Origin: Betaproteobacteria bacterium
GTDB taxonomy: Bacteria > Pseudomonadota > Gammaproteobacteria > Burkholderiales > Usitatibacteraceae
Reading direction: 5' to 3'
Assembly (NCBI GenBank): GCA_016711875.1
Contig: JADJSD010000003.1
Coordinates: 1 to 64,000, forward strand
DNA: 64,000 nucleotides
Shown: in pieces, positions 52,990 to 62,186 of the stretch
Layout of the letters: each line of letters opens with the position of its first letter
How positions within the stretch are numbered: position 1 is the stretch's first letter
The notes under the pieces: generated by a model
Told to the model about the DNA's origin: nothing
Seen by the model: the letters and a program-made list of their open reading frames with translations, nothing else
Database searches by the model: none
Position numbers and translations under genes: made by a program

Positions 52990-54630
52990 ATGTCCATGAC
53001 GCACCCCTACGACCAGGGCCTCGAGCGCAACGACGCGAACTACACGGCGCTCACGCCGGTGTCCTATCTCGCCAAGGCCGCTTACGTGTACCCCGAGACC
53101 ATCGCCGTGATCCACGGCAGCCTGCGTCGTCCCTGGAAGGACGTCTACGCGCGCTGCCGGCGACTCGCCTCGGCGCTCGCCGGGCGCGGCATCCGCCGCG
53201 GCGACACGGTGGCGGCGATGCTGCCGAACGTGCCGGCCATGGTGGAGCTGCACTTCGGCCCGGCCATGATCGGGGCCGTGGTGAACACGCTCAACACCCG
53301 CCTGGACCCGGAAGCCATCGCGTTCATGCTGGACCATGGCGAGGCGAAGGTGCTCTTCACCGACCGGGAATTCAGCGGCACGGTCGAGAAGGCGCTGGCC
53401 CTTTGCCAGGCGAAGCCCCTGGTGATCGACGTGGACGACGCGATGCACGAGGGCGGGAAGTTCCTGGGCGAGAAGGAGTACGAGGCGTTCCTGCACGAGG
53501 GCAATCCGGAGTTCGCGTGGACGTTCCCCCCCGACGAATGGGACGCCATCTCGCTCAACTACACCTCCGGTACCACCGGGAATCCCAAGGGCGTCGTCTA
53601 CCACTATCGCGGCGCCTACCTCAACGCGATCAACAACATCATCGACTGGTCGATGCCCAAGCACCCCACCTACCTGTGGACGCTGCCGATGTTCCACTGC
53701 AACGGCTGGTGCTTCAACTGGACGATGGCGGCCGCGGCCGGCACGAACGTGTGCCTGCGCAAGGTGGACCCCCGGCACATCCTCGACCTGATCCGCGAGC
53801 ACAAGGTGACGCATTACTGCGGCGCGCCGATCGTCCACTCCATGCTGATGAACGCGCCGGCCGAATGGAAGGCGGGCATCGACCACGAGGTGCACTGCCT
53901 GGTGGCCGCCGCGCCGCCGCCGGCCGCCGTGATCGAAGGCATGGGGCGAATGGGTTTCGACATCACGCACGTCTACGGGCTCACCGAAACCTACGGGCCG
54001 GCGGCGGTCTGCGCGAAGCACGAGGCCTGGAACGCGCTTTCCATCGAGGAGCAGGTGAAGAAGAACGGCCGCCAGGGCGTGGCCTACCTGCTCGAGGAGG
54101 GGATGACCGTCCTCGACCCGGAATCGCTGGAGCCGGTGCCGTGGGATGGCGAGACCATGGGCGAGATCATGTTCCGCGGCAACATCACCATGAAGGGCTA
54201 CCTCAAGAACCCGAAGGCCACGGCGGAGGCGTTCCGGGGAGGCTGGTTCCATTCGGGCGATCTCGCCGTCATGCAGCCGGACGGCTACATCAAGATCAAG
54301 GACCGATCCAAGGACGTCATCATTTCCGGGGGCGAGAACATCTCGTCGCAGGAGGTCGAGGACGTCCTGTTCGGCCATCCCGCCGTGATGCTCGCCGCCG
54401 TCGTCGCGCAGCCGGACGAGAAGTGGGGCGAGACGCCGTGCGCGTTCGTCGAGCTGAAGGAAGGGGCGGTGGTGACCGAGGCGGAGCTCATCGAGTTCTG
54501 CAAGGCGCGGATGGCGAAGTTCAAGATCCCGAAGTCGGTCGTGTTCGGGGCGCTGCCCAAGACGTCGACGGGGAAGATCCAGAAGTTCCTGCTGCGGGAC
54601 CGGGCGCGCAGCAAGAGCTCTTTCGAGTGA
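52990..54630 (+). CDS. AMP-dependent acyl-CoA ligase (AlkK/DmdB-like)
   Basis: The 546-residue ligase has YTSGTTGNPKGVVYHYRG, VYGLTETYGPAAVC, SGGENISSQEVEDVL and the A10 lysine in KTSTGKIQKFLLRD. It belongs to the medium-chain fatty-acid/methylmercaptopropionate ligase branch; the substrate is not fixed. The start is ATG 52990 after GGGAGACG; an in-frame ATG six bases on is also possible. Its stop is followed by a GCCGATGAAC repeat element. Confidence 0.88.
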   Translation: MSMTHPYDQGLERNDANYTALTPVSYLAKAAYVYPETIAVIHGSLRRPWKDVYARCRRLASALAGRGIRRGDTVAAMLPNVPAMVELHFGPAMIGAVVNTLNTRLDPEAIAFMLDHGEAKVLFTDREFSGTVEKALALCQAKPLVIDVDDAMHEGGKFLGEKEYEAFLHEGNPEFAWTFPPDEWDAISLNYTSGTTGNPKGVVYHYRGAYLNAINNIIDWSMPKHPTYLWTLPMFHCNGWCFNWTMAAAAGTNVCLRKVDPRHILDLIREHKVTHYCGAPIVHSMLMNAPAEWKAGIDHEVHCLVAAAPPPAAVIEGMGRMGFDITHVYGLTETYGPAAVCAKHEAWNALSIEEQVKKNGRQGVAYLLEEGMTVLDPESLEPVPWDGETMGEIMFRGNITMKGYLKNPKATAEAFRGGWFHSGDLAVMQPDGYIKIKDRSKDVIISGGENISSQEVEDVLFGHPAVMLAAVVAQPDEKWGETPCAFVELKEGAVVTEAELIEFCKARMAKFKIPKSVVFGALPKTSTGKIQKFLLRDRARSKSSFE

Positions 54631-54645
54631 TGCGGGTGCAATTCT

Positions 54646-54820
54646 CGGGACGCCGATGAACGCCGATGTCACGCCGATGAGCGCCGATTATTTCCCTGGG
54701 TATTGGCTAGGATCTCGTTGGCGTCCACTTAACTCGTTGTTCTGATGGCACGCGACCCGCATTGCGCTTCTGTCGTATCGGCGTTCATCGGCGTGACATC
54801 GGCGTTCATCGGCGTTCCCA
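54646..54820. repeat. Intergenic inverted-repeat element (GCCGATGAAC variant), copy 3
   Basis: Left arm 54646-54690 and right arm 54776-54820 are near-perfect complements built from GCCGATGAAC and GCCGATGTCA units, with GGGACG ends. The interior of about 85 bases is unique. The layout (44-base arms, ~170-bp total) matches copies 1 and 2, but the unit has C where they have A (GCCGATG against GCAGATG). Confidence 0.85.
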
Positions 54821-54868
54821 AGATTTTGGCGGCATCACTCCCCGACCTCTCCTCCGGGAATCCTCAAA

Positions 54869-55714
54869 ATGACCGTTATGCGTGAAGGATCGGTACTCTG
54901 CCTCGACCCCCACGGTTTCCACCGCATCCGCTGGACGGAGTGGGGCGACCCGCAGAACCCCCGCGTCCTCGTCTGCGCCCACGGCCTCACCCGCTGCGGC
55001 CGCGACTTCGACTACCTCGCCGAGCGCATGTCCGACGAATACCGCGTCGTCTGCCCCGACACTGCCGGCCGGGGCAGGAGCGACTGGCTCGCCGACAAGA
55101 ACGACTACGGCTACCCGGTCTACTGCGCGGATGCCGCGGCGATGCTCGCGGCGCTGGGTGCCGAGCGCGTCGACTGGGTGGGCACCTCGATGGGCGGCAT
55201 TCTCGGCATGCTCCTCGCCGCGCAACCGCGTACCCCCGTGGCCAAGCTGGTGCTCAACGACGTCGGCTCGGTCGTGCCCAAGGCCTCGCTCGAGCGCATC
55301 GCGCAGTACGTGGGCCTCGCGCCCGCGTTCGAATCCCTCGAGCAGCTCGAAGCGGCGATGCGCTCCGTGAGCCCGTTCGGCGAACTCTCGGCCGCGCAGT
55401 GGCGCCACCTCGCGGTCCACGTGGCGCGCCGGGGCGAGGACGGCAAGTGGCGGTTCCACTACGACCCGGGCGTGGCGGTGCCCTTCAAGGGCGCGGTGCA
55501 CGCGGATATCGACCTCTCGCCCTGGTGGAACGCCGTGCGCTCGCCGGTGCTCATCCTGCGCGGCGACGCCTCGGACCTGCTCACGCCGGACATCCTCGAA
55601 CGCATGCTCGAGCGGCCGGGAACTCAGGCGGTCGAGGTCCCCCGCACGGGCCACGCGCCCATGCTGTTGGATGACGACCAGGTCGGCGTCATCCGCGATT
55701 TCCTCCTCGCGTGA
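54869..55714 (+). CDS. Alpha/beta hydrolase
   Basis: The 281-residue hydrolase has the oxyanion region VCAHGLTRCGRDFDYLAERM, the nucleophile elbow GTSMGGILGM (Ser near 110), an acidic residue in LRGDASDLLTPD and the His in RTGHAPMLLDD. The substrate is unknown. The next gene starts at the GTG that overlaps its stop, so the two are coupled. Confidence 0.88.
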   Translation: MTVMREGSVLCLDPHGFHRIRWTEWGDPQNPRVLVCAHGLTRCGRDFDYLAERMSDEYRVVCPDTAGRGRSDWLADKNDYGYPVYCADAAAMLAALGAERVDWVGTSMGGILGMLLAAQPRTPVAKLVLNDVGSVVPKASLERIAQYVGLAPAFESLEQLEAAMRSVSPFGELSAAQWRHLAVHVARRGEDGKWRFHYDPGVAVPFKGAVHADIDLSPWWNAVRSPVLILRGDASDLLTPDILERMLERPGTQAVEVPRTGHAPMLLDDDQVGVIRDFLLA

Positions 55715-57315
55715 GCGTGGCGCCGCTCGACTGCGCGATCGTCGGCGCCGGCCACAACGGACTCGCCTGCGCCTGCTACCTCGCGGGCGCCGGGATGAAG
55801 GTCGGCGTATTCGAGCGTCGGGACGTCGTGGGTGGAGCGGCCGTGACCGAGGCCTTCCATCCGGGCTTCCGGAATTCCGCGGCCAGCTACACCGTGAGCC
55901 TGCTCAACCCGAAGGTGATCCGCGACCTGCGCCTCGCCGAGCACGGCCTCGAGGTCGTCGAGCGGCCCTTCTCGAACTTCCTGCCGACGGCTGATGGCGG
56001 TTACCTGAAAATGGGCGGCGGCCTCGAGGCGTCGCAACGCGAGGTGGCGAAATTCAGCGCGCGCGACGCGGCTCGCCTGCCGGCGTATTACGAGCGGCTC
56101 GAGCGCGTGGCGGACGTCCTGCGCGGCCTGCTGCTCGAAACCCCGCCCAATGCCGGGGGCGGGATCGGCGAGATTCTGCGCGCGTGGAAGGCGGGGCGGA
56201 GCCTCGCGGGCCTGCTCCTCGCCGCGCAGCGGGACGTGCTCGACCTCTTCACGATGTCGGCAGCGGAGTGGCTGGACCGCTGGTTCGAGTCGGACCCGAT
56301 CCGCGCCTGCTTCGGGTTCGACAGCGTGGTCGGCAACTTCGCCAGCCCCTATTCGCCCGGCACGGCGTATGTCCTCCTGCACCACGTCTTCGGCGAGGTG
56401 AACGGGAAGAAGGGCTCTTGGGGCCATGCGATCGGGGGAATGGGCGCCATCACGCAGGCGCTCGCGAAGGAAGCCGAGGCCCGCGGCGTTGCGATCCGCA
56501 CCGGCGCAGGTGTGGCGCGCATTGTCTCGCGGGAAGGTCAGGCGACGGGCCTCGTGCTCGACGACGGCACCGAGATCGCCGCGCGCTGCGTGGCCGGCAA
56601 TGCCAACCCGCGCGTCCTGGCCCGACTCGCCGGCGGGGAAGGGTGGCCCGAAGCGATCCGCGACTTCGCCTGCGAGTCGGCCACCTTCCGCATGAACGTC
56701 GCGCTCGCGGAATTGCCGGATTTCACCTGCCTGCCCGGCACCGCGCAGGCGCCTCATCACGGCTCGGGCATCATCCTCGCGCCCACGCTCGACTACATGG
56801 ACCGCGCGCACGCGAGCGCCCGCGACGGCGGCTGGTCCGCCGAGCCCATCGTCGAGATCCTCATTCCCAGCACGGTGGACGACTCGCTCGCGCCGCCGGG
56901 TCGGCACGTGGCGAGCCTTTTCTGCCAGCATTTCCGCTACCGCCTTCCCGATGGGCGCTCCTGGGATGCGGACCGGGAGAAGGCGGCCGACGCGATCCTC
57001 GCGCTCGTCGACCGGCACGCGCCGAATTTCTCGCGGAGCGTCATCGCGCGGCGCATCCTTTCACCCGCGGACCTCGAGCGGGAGTTCGGTCTCGAGGGAG
57101 GGGACATCTTTCACGGCAAGCTGTCGCTGAACCAGCTCTTCAGCGCCCGCCCGGCCCTGGGACACGGCGACTATCGGATGCCCCTGTCGGGACTTTACCT
57201 TTGCGGTTCCGGGGCGCACCCCGGGGGCGGAGTGACGGGCGTTCCGGGGCACAACGCCGCCCGCGAGATCCTGCGGGACCGCCGGCGGGGCTTCCGCTGG
57301 GCCTCTCGCGGCTGA
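55711..57315 (+). CDS. Phytoene dehydrogenase-like FAD oxidoreductase (PYROXD2-like)
   Basis: The 534-residue flavoprotein starts at GTG 55711 and has a dinucleotide-binding GAGHNGLACACYLAGAG and GGAAVTEAFHPGFRNS typical of the COG1233/PYROXD2 group, with a C-terminal LYLCGSGAHPGGGVTG motif. Substrate and role are unclear; carotenoid desaturation is unlikely without other crt genes. The gene overlaps the hydrolase gene by 4 bases. Confidence 0.88.
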   Translation: MSVAPLDCAIVGAGHNGLACACYLAGAGMKVGVFERRDVVGGAAVTEAFHPGFRNSAASYTVSLLNPKVIRDLRLAEHGLEVVERPFSNFLPTADGGYLKMGGGLEASQREVAKFSARDAARLPAYYERLERVADVLRGLLLETPPNAGGGIGEILRAWKAGRSLAGLLLAAQRDVLDLFTMSAAEWLDRWFESDPIRACFGFDSVVGNFASPYSPGTAYVLLHHVFGEVNGKKGSWGHAIGGMGAITQALAKEAEARGVAIRTGAGVARIVSREGQATGLVLDDGTEIAARCVAGNANPRVLARLAGGEGWPEAIRDFACESATFRMNVALAELPDFTCLPGTAQAPHHGSGIILAPTLDYMDRAHASARDGGWSAEPIVEILIPSTVDDSLAPPGRHVASLFCQHFRYRLPDGRSWDADREKAADAILALVDRHAPNFSRSVIARRILSPADLEREFGLEGGDIFHGKLSLNQLFSARPALGHGDYRMPLSGLYLCGSGAHPGGGVTGVPGHNAAREILRDRRRGFRWASRG

Positions 57316-57316
57316 C

Positions 57317-58102
57317 CTACCGCCGCGGCGGGCGTTTCTCGAGGAACGCGGCGATCCCCTCGGTGGCGGCGGGTTGCGCGAAATTGCAGGCGATGGTTCG
57401 CGTCGCGTCCTCGTAGGCCGCGGCCAGCGAGGCCTCCAACTGCCGGTAGAACAGGGCCTTGCCGAGTGCAAGCGTCTCGGGCGGCTTCGCGATCAGGTGC
57501 CGCGCGAGGTCATGAACGGACTCCGCCAGCCGGTCGGGCGGGCAGACCCGGTTCAGGAGGCCCCAATCGAGCGCCGTTTCGGCGTCGATGAACTCGCCGG
57601 TCATCAGCATCTCGGCGGCGCGCTTGCGCCCGATGTTGCGCGATAGCGCCACCGCCGGCGTCGAACAGAAGAGCCCCAGATTCACGCCGGACACGGCGAA
57701 GCGTGCGTCCGCGGATGCGACGGCGAGGTCGCACTGCGCCACGAGCTGGCACCCCGCGGCCGTGGCCAGCCCGTTCACCTGGGCGATGACGGGTTGGGGC
57801 AGGGCGACCAGCTTTTGCATGAAGGCCCCGCACCGGGCGAAGAGCGTCTCGACCTCGGCATGCGACGCGAACGAGCGCATCTCCTTCAGGTCGTGGCCGG
57901 CGCAGAAGGCCGAGCCCGCCGCGGCGATCACCACGACGCGCACCTGCCGGTCGTCGGCGATCGAATCCAGGGCGGCATGCAGGCGCTCGAGGAGCGCGCC
58001 GGAGAGAGCGTTGTACTGGCGAGGCCGGTTGAGCGTCAGGGTCGCGATGCCGTCCTGTCGGGCTTCGAGGAGCGGTTCGGCGGGGGAGGAGGCGAGTTCC
58101 AT
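57317..58102 (-). CDS. Enoyl-CoA hydratase/isomerase family protein (ECHDC3-like)
   Basis: The 261-residue crotonase-fold protein has AFCAGHDLKEMRSF (oxyanion hole 1) and LATAAGCQLVAQCDLAVAS (oxyanion hole 2). Its best catalytic glutamate is not obvious in the second segment, as in ECHDC3-type members, so the exact reaction is uncertain. It is convergent with the FAD oxidoreductase, with 1 base between the stops. Confidence 0.85.
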   Translation of the reverse strand: MELASSPAEPLLEARQDGIATLTLNRPRQYNALSGALLERLHAALDSIADDRQVRVVVIAAAGSAFCAGHDLKEMRSFASHAEVETLFARCGAFMQKLVALPQPVIAQVNGLATAAGCQLVAQCDLAVASADARFAVSGVNLGLFCSTPAVALSRNIGRKRAAEMLMTGEFIDAETALDWGLLNRVCPPDRLAESVHDLARHLIAKPPETLALGKALFYRQLEASLAAAYEDATRTIACNFAQPAATEGIAAFLEKRPPRR

Positions 58103-58143
58103 GGCATCTGCGCGGCTTGCCGCGTTGCGACTGAAACGACCTG

Positions 58144-58149
58144 ATTATC
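58144..58149 (-). promoter_or_regulatory. Candidate -10 for the enoyl-CoA hydratase gene
   Basis: On the minus strand the hexamer is GATAAT, preceded by TG with one base between (extended -10). The region is AT-rich. The start codon lies 42 bases downstream. A GACTTT about 17 bases upstream is a weak -35. Confidence 0.45.
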
Positions 58150-58327
58150 ACATTGTTTTTTCAGTAAAAGTCGGCAATCTCTCACCTGAATTGTCGATTG
58201 CATCGCGTAAGTGATTGACTTACCATCGTTTAGCTAGGGTCCATGCCGACCGCGCCGGGCTTCCTCCGAAAGGGAAAACCCGGGTGCCGGATCGACCCGC
58301 TTCCCCCGGAAAAAAGGCGAGCATTCC

Positions 58328-59707
58328 ATGAAACTCCTCGCACGCCCGTGGCTCACCGCCGCCGGCCTCGTCGTCGCAGCCGGCTTCAGCGCCGGCGCAG
58401 CGGCCGATCCCGCGACTCTCGAGAAGGCCCGGCGCCTGCTCGTCGAGAACAACCCCAAGCAGGCGTACATGGAACTCATCGGGCTGCAGGACAGGCTCGC
58501 CGGGAACCTCGACTACGACTACCTGCTGGGCGTTGCCGCGCTCGACAGCGGCAAGATCGACGACGCGATCATCGCGTTCGAGCGCGTGCTCGCGGTGAAC
58601 CCGAACCATGCGGGCGCGCAGATGGACCTCGCGCGGGCCTACTTCGCCGCGGGCTCCTTCGATCTCGCCGAGGCCGGATTCAAGTCTCTGGCCGCGAGCA
58701 ACCCGCCGCCGGCCGCGCAGCAGACCATCGCGCGTTACCTCGAGGCCATCAACGCGAGAAAGCGCCAGACGACGCCGGGCTGGCTCGGCTATGGCGAACT
58801 CGGCCTGGGCTACGACACGAACATCACCGGGGTGCCGTCGGATTTCGGCGCCGCTGCCCAGCAGTCCTTCGGCATCGTCGGCATCGAGGCGACGGGCAAC
58901 TCGGTCAAGCGCAAGGCGGGCTTCGGCAACGCCGCGGGCGCCATGGAATACTCCGTGCCGCTCTCGCGCGGCTGGAGCGTCTTTGCGGGCGGCGAGGGCA
59001 AGCTGCGCGGCTACGAGGGTGAGTCGAAGTACAACTCCCTTTCGGCCGAGGCACGGGCGGGCGGCGCCCTCAACGACGGCCCGACGCAGTGGCGCGCCCT
59101 GGCGAGCTACCTCGTCTTCAACCAGGACGGCGAGGCGCCCGGCGACCCGGCGCCCACGAACGACCGTCGCATCGCCTCGGCACAGCTCGACTGGAAGTAC
59201 AGCCTCGATCCGCGCACGCAAGTGGGCCTCACGGGCCAATACGGCCAGATCCGCTTCCCGACGAACGAGGTCGAGGATTTCGACCAGATTTACCTGCAGG
59301 CCACGTGGCTCAAGTCGTTCGACGCGAAGGGCCAGCCGCTGCTCTATCTATCCGCCTTCGGCAGCGACGACCGCGCGGTCAACAAGCTGCCCGATGGCGA
59401 AACGGACAAGAGCAAGAACCTCGCCGGCCTTCGCAGCTACGCCCAGTATTCGGTCAGCCCGAAGCTCAACCTCTTCAACGGCCTGGGCTTCGTGATGCGC
59501 CGCGACAAGGACGCCTTCGCGCGCTCCACCACCGTCGAGAAGGGCAAGGACAAGTTCGCGGAGTTCCTCGTGGGGCTCAACTGGCAGTTCCAGAAGACCT
59601 GCGCGGTGCGCACGCAGTACGTCTACACGCGCAACAACTCCAACATCGCGATCTACGATTTCGACCGCAGCGAGGTCTCCACGGCCGTTCGCTGCGACGT
59701 CAACTAA
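58328..59707 (+). CDS. TPR/outer-membrane beta-barrel protein (Slam-like)
   Basis: The 459-residue product has a signal peptide (residues 1-26), a TPR domain over about 28-150 (KARRLLVENNPKQAYMELIG, DDAIIAFERVLAVNPNHAGA) and a C-terminal beta-barrel region from about 155, starting WLGYGELGLGYDTNITG. This architecture and length match Slam (type XI secretion) or DUF560 proteins that move TbpB-like cargo across the outer membrane. It lies 10 bases upstream of a gene for a protein with two TbpB-like modules, a plausible cargo. The assignment is by architecture only. Confidence 0.78.
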   Translation: MKLLARPWLTAAGLVVAAGFSAGAAADPATLEKARRLLVENNPKQAYMELIGLQDRLAGNLDYDYLLGVAALDSGKIDDAIIAFERVLAVNPNHAGAQMDLARAYFAAGSFDLAEAGFKSLAASNPPPAAQQTIARYLEAINARKRQTTPGWLGYGELGLGYDTNITGVPSDFGAAAQQSFGIVGIEATGNSVKRKAGFGNAAGAMEYSVPLSRGWSVFAGGEGKLRGYEGESKYNSLSAEARAGGALNDGPTQWRALASYLVFNQDGEAPGDPAPTNDRRIASAQLDWKYSLDPRTQVGLTGQYGQIRFPTNEVEDFDQIYLQATWLKSFDAKGQPLLYLSAFGSDDRAVNKLPDGETDKSKNLAGLRSYAQYSVSPKLNLFNGLGFVMRRDKDAFARSTTVEKGKDKFAEFLVGLNWQFQKTCAVRTQYVYTRNNSNIAIYDFDRSEVSTAVRCDVN

Positions 59708-59717
59708 GGGGCCGGCC

Positions 59718-62084
59718 ATGTTCCAGCGCACGAAGCTTTCGCACCTCCTCCTCGCGGCCGGCGTGGTGAGCGCGGGTCCCGCGTTCGCGGCGAGCGGCAC
59801 TTTCACCTTCGTCACGGGCGACGTGAACGTCCAGCGCACCAACGGCCAGCGCGTGCCCGTCACGCGCGGCACGTCCGTCAACCCGGGCGACGCCATCGTG
59901 ACCGGCCGGCAGGGCATGGCGCAACTCACGATGGTGGACCAGGCCAAGATTTCCCTGCGGCCCAACACCCAGTTCCAGATCGAGCGCTACGCGGAGACCG
60001 CCGACTCGGCAGCCGGCGCGGTGCTCAATCTCGTGCGCGGCACGCTTCGCACCTTCACGGGGCTTCTGTCCGCCAACGCACGCGATCGCTTCGTGATGAA
60101 GACGAAAGTCGCCACCGTGGGCATCCGTGGCTCCGGCAACGTGCTCTTCGCGGGCGAGGCGGCCGATTGCGATCCGGAGAAGGTCGGCCAGGCGGGGGGC
60201 ACCTGCGACATCACGGTGAACCACACGATCGAAGGCAGCCACGCGGTGGCCTTCGGCGACGGGGGGGGCGGCCTGCCGGCCCAGCAGGGCGGGGCGCAGA
60301 CGCTCATCACCGGGCCCGGGCAGACGGTGCTCGTGACGGGCAAGGGCGACGTGAAGTACATCCCGACGCCGCAATTCATGGCGGACCTCGCCATCAACCC
60401 GACCGGCGCCGCCAAGGATGCCGCGCCGTCGGCCTCGACGGCCGAGACGCGCAACTTCGGCCCGAGCGACGCGAATTCACCGCTCACGAGGCAGGCGACG
60501 GACACGGGCACGCCCGTCGGCAACAACGGCCTGGGCTTCAGCCTCACGGATGCTTCGGGCAACCTGCCCGGTGGCGATCCCCTCGGTCTTGTCGACTCCG
60601 TCATCGTCGGCATCGGTACGCTCTTCGGCCAGTCGCTGCCGGGCGAGACGCAGCGCGAGGGCTCGGCCCTGCGCGGCTACTCGGCCTACGCGGGCACGCT
60701 GTCGACGCTCAATCCGGCCATCACGGGCGGCACCGTGCGCGACGTGCAGACGGTCACGAACGACAGCCTCACGATCACGGCCGGCCGGTACGAGAACGCC
60801 ACCTTCGGCCTGCTCGGCCCCGGCACCGGCGGCCCGGTCGCGGGCAGCGTGCACTGGATCTACGCGGGGTCGGGCTTCCCGACCTACCTCGCCGACGTGC
60901 TCACCGGCACGGCGACCTACACGCGCGTCATCAACACCTCGCCGACCAACCAGTTCAACACGGCCGGGACGCTATCCACGGCGACGCTCGACGTGAACTT
61001 CAACAACCGCACGCTCAACGCCAACATCGGCATCGCGATCCCGGCGGCGGGCACGAACGCGGGCGGGTCGTGGACGATGACGGCGCAGGACGTGCCCTTC
61101 GCGTTCAACGCGTTCTTCGCGACCACCAACGACCGGCTTCGCATCACCAACGGCGCCGGCGCCACTTCGCAGGGCAACCCGAACCTTTTCGGCGGCTTCG
61201 AGGGCAGCTTCGTCGGCTCGGGCCTGTCGGGCGCCATCCTCGGCTACAACGTCGTCGACCAGACCTCGTCCAACCCGAACAACTTCAACAATGTCTCCGG
61301 CGTGGTCGGTTTCCGGGGGCCGCTCCAGAACGCCGCTACGCCCTACCGCGACGGCATCGTCTCGGATCCGGCCAATGCCCTCGCCGGCGAACTCGTTCGC
61401 AACTACGCCGTCACGAACCGGCCCGAGGAAGTCACGGTGGATGCGCAGGGACGCCCGACGGGCTTCACGGCCCCGTACGGTGGATTCGCCGGCGCGCACA
61501 ACCCGTACTCGATCGGTTCGTCGACCGTGGTGCAATCGGGCACGGACGCCGAGACGGGGCTCACCTGGGGCCGCTGGTCGGGCGGCGTCGCGCTCGTGAA
61601 CGCGGGCGGCGCACAGCAGTCGCTCTCGCTGGACGGCCGGAGCCTTCATTACATCTTCTCGGGCGTGCAGAACGGCCCGGTGGCCCTGCCGCTCACCGGC
61701 CAGGCCACGTACGACCTGATCGGGTCCACGAGCCCGACCGACACCCTGGGCCATGTCGGCACGCTCAACTCCGCGACGCTCGCGGCCAACTTCACCAATC
61801 GCACGGTGGACACGAACGTGAACCTCACCATCGCGGGCCAGACGATCAATGGCGCGGCGAACGGGGTGCCCATCTACCGCGAGCAGTACTTCACGGCCTT
61901 CCGCGGCAATACCGCGGGGCTGCCGGTGCCGCAGCAACTCGTCATCACCTGCAACCCGGCCTGCCCGCAGGCGGGCGGCTCGCTCAGCGGCTTCTTCGCC
62001 GGCCGCGGCGCCGAGGGCGCCGGCATGATGTACAACCTGAACGGTGCCTCGGGCGCGGCGGCCTTCCGCCGGACGGGGTCCTAG
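59718..62084 (+). CDS. FecR-domain surface protein with two TbpB-like C-terminal modules
   Basis: The 788-residue product has a signal peptide (residues 1-25), a FecR domain (about 28-140, with VTGDVNVQRTNGQRVPVTRG and KTKVATVGIRGSGNVLF), a flexible linker, and two similar modules at about 377-535 and 642-788. Each module starts H-x-I-x-S/A-G, then has G-x-A-T-Y, STSPT-like and GTL-x-x-ATL-x-x-NF-x-NRT segments, which recall small TbpB-type beta-barrels. No lipobox is present. With the Slam-like gene 10 bases upstream it makes a likely exporter-cargo pair. Ligand unknown. Confidence 0.78.
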   Translation: MFQRTKLSHLLLAAGVVSAGPAFAASGTFTFVTGDVNVQRTNGQRVPVTRGTSVNPGDAIVTGRQGMAQLTMVDQAKISLRPNTQFQIERYAETADSAAGAVLNLVRGTLRTFTGLLSANARDRFVMKTKVATVGIRGSGNVLFAGEAADCDPEKVGQAGGTCDITVNHTIEGSHAVAFGDGGGGLPAQQGGAQTLITGPGQTVLVTGKGDVKYIPTPQFMADLAINPTGAAKDAAPSASTAETRNFGPSDANSPLTRQATDTGTPVGNNGLGFSLTDASGNLPGGDPLGLVDSVIVGIGTLFGQSLPGETQREGSALRGYSAYAGTLSTLNPAITGGTVRDVQTVTNDSLTITAGRYENATFGLLGPGTGGPVAGSVHWIYAGSGFPTYLADVLTGTATYTRVINTSPTNQFNTAGTLSTATLDVNFNNRTLNANIGIAIPAAGTNAGGSWTMTAQDVPFAFNAFFATTNDRLRITNGAGATSQGNPNLFGGFEGSFVGSGLSGAILGYNVVDQTSSNPNNFNNVSGVVGFRGPLQNAATPYRDGIVSDPANALAGELVRNYAVTNRPEEVTVDAQGRPTGFTAPYGGFAGAHNPYSIGSSTVVQSGTDAETGLTWGRWSGGVALVNAGGAQQSLSLDGRSLHYIFSGVQNGPVALPLTGQATYDLIGSTSPTDTLGHVGTLNSATLAANFTNRTVDTNVNLTIAGQTINGAANGVPIYREQYFTAFRGNTAGLPVPQQLVITCNPACPQAGGSLSGFFAGRGAEGAGMMYNLNGASGAAAFRRTGS

Positions 62085-62186
62085 GGTCGCGCCTTTGCGG
62101 CGCCAGCCCTGTGACGCGCTTCACAATCGATTCGAGACCGGGAAGCCACAATGGCTGATGGCGTTCCCGGCACTGGAGAGCAAATC

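Noticed and set aside
58213..58240. TTGACT followed by TAGCTA or TAGGGT as a promoter for the Slam-like gene
   Set aside because: The spacing between the hexamers is 10 or 14 bases, too short for a normal sigma70 promoter.
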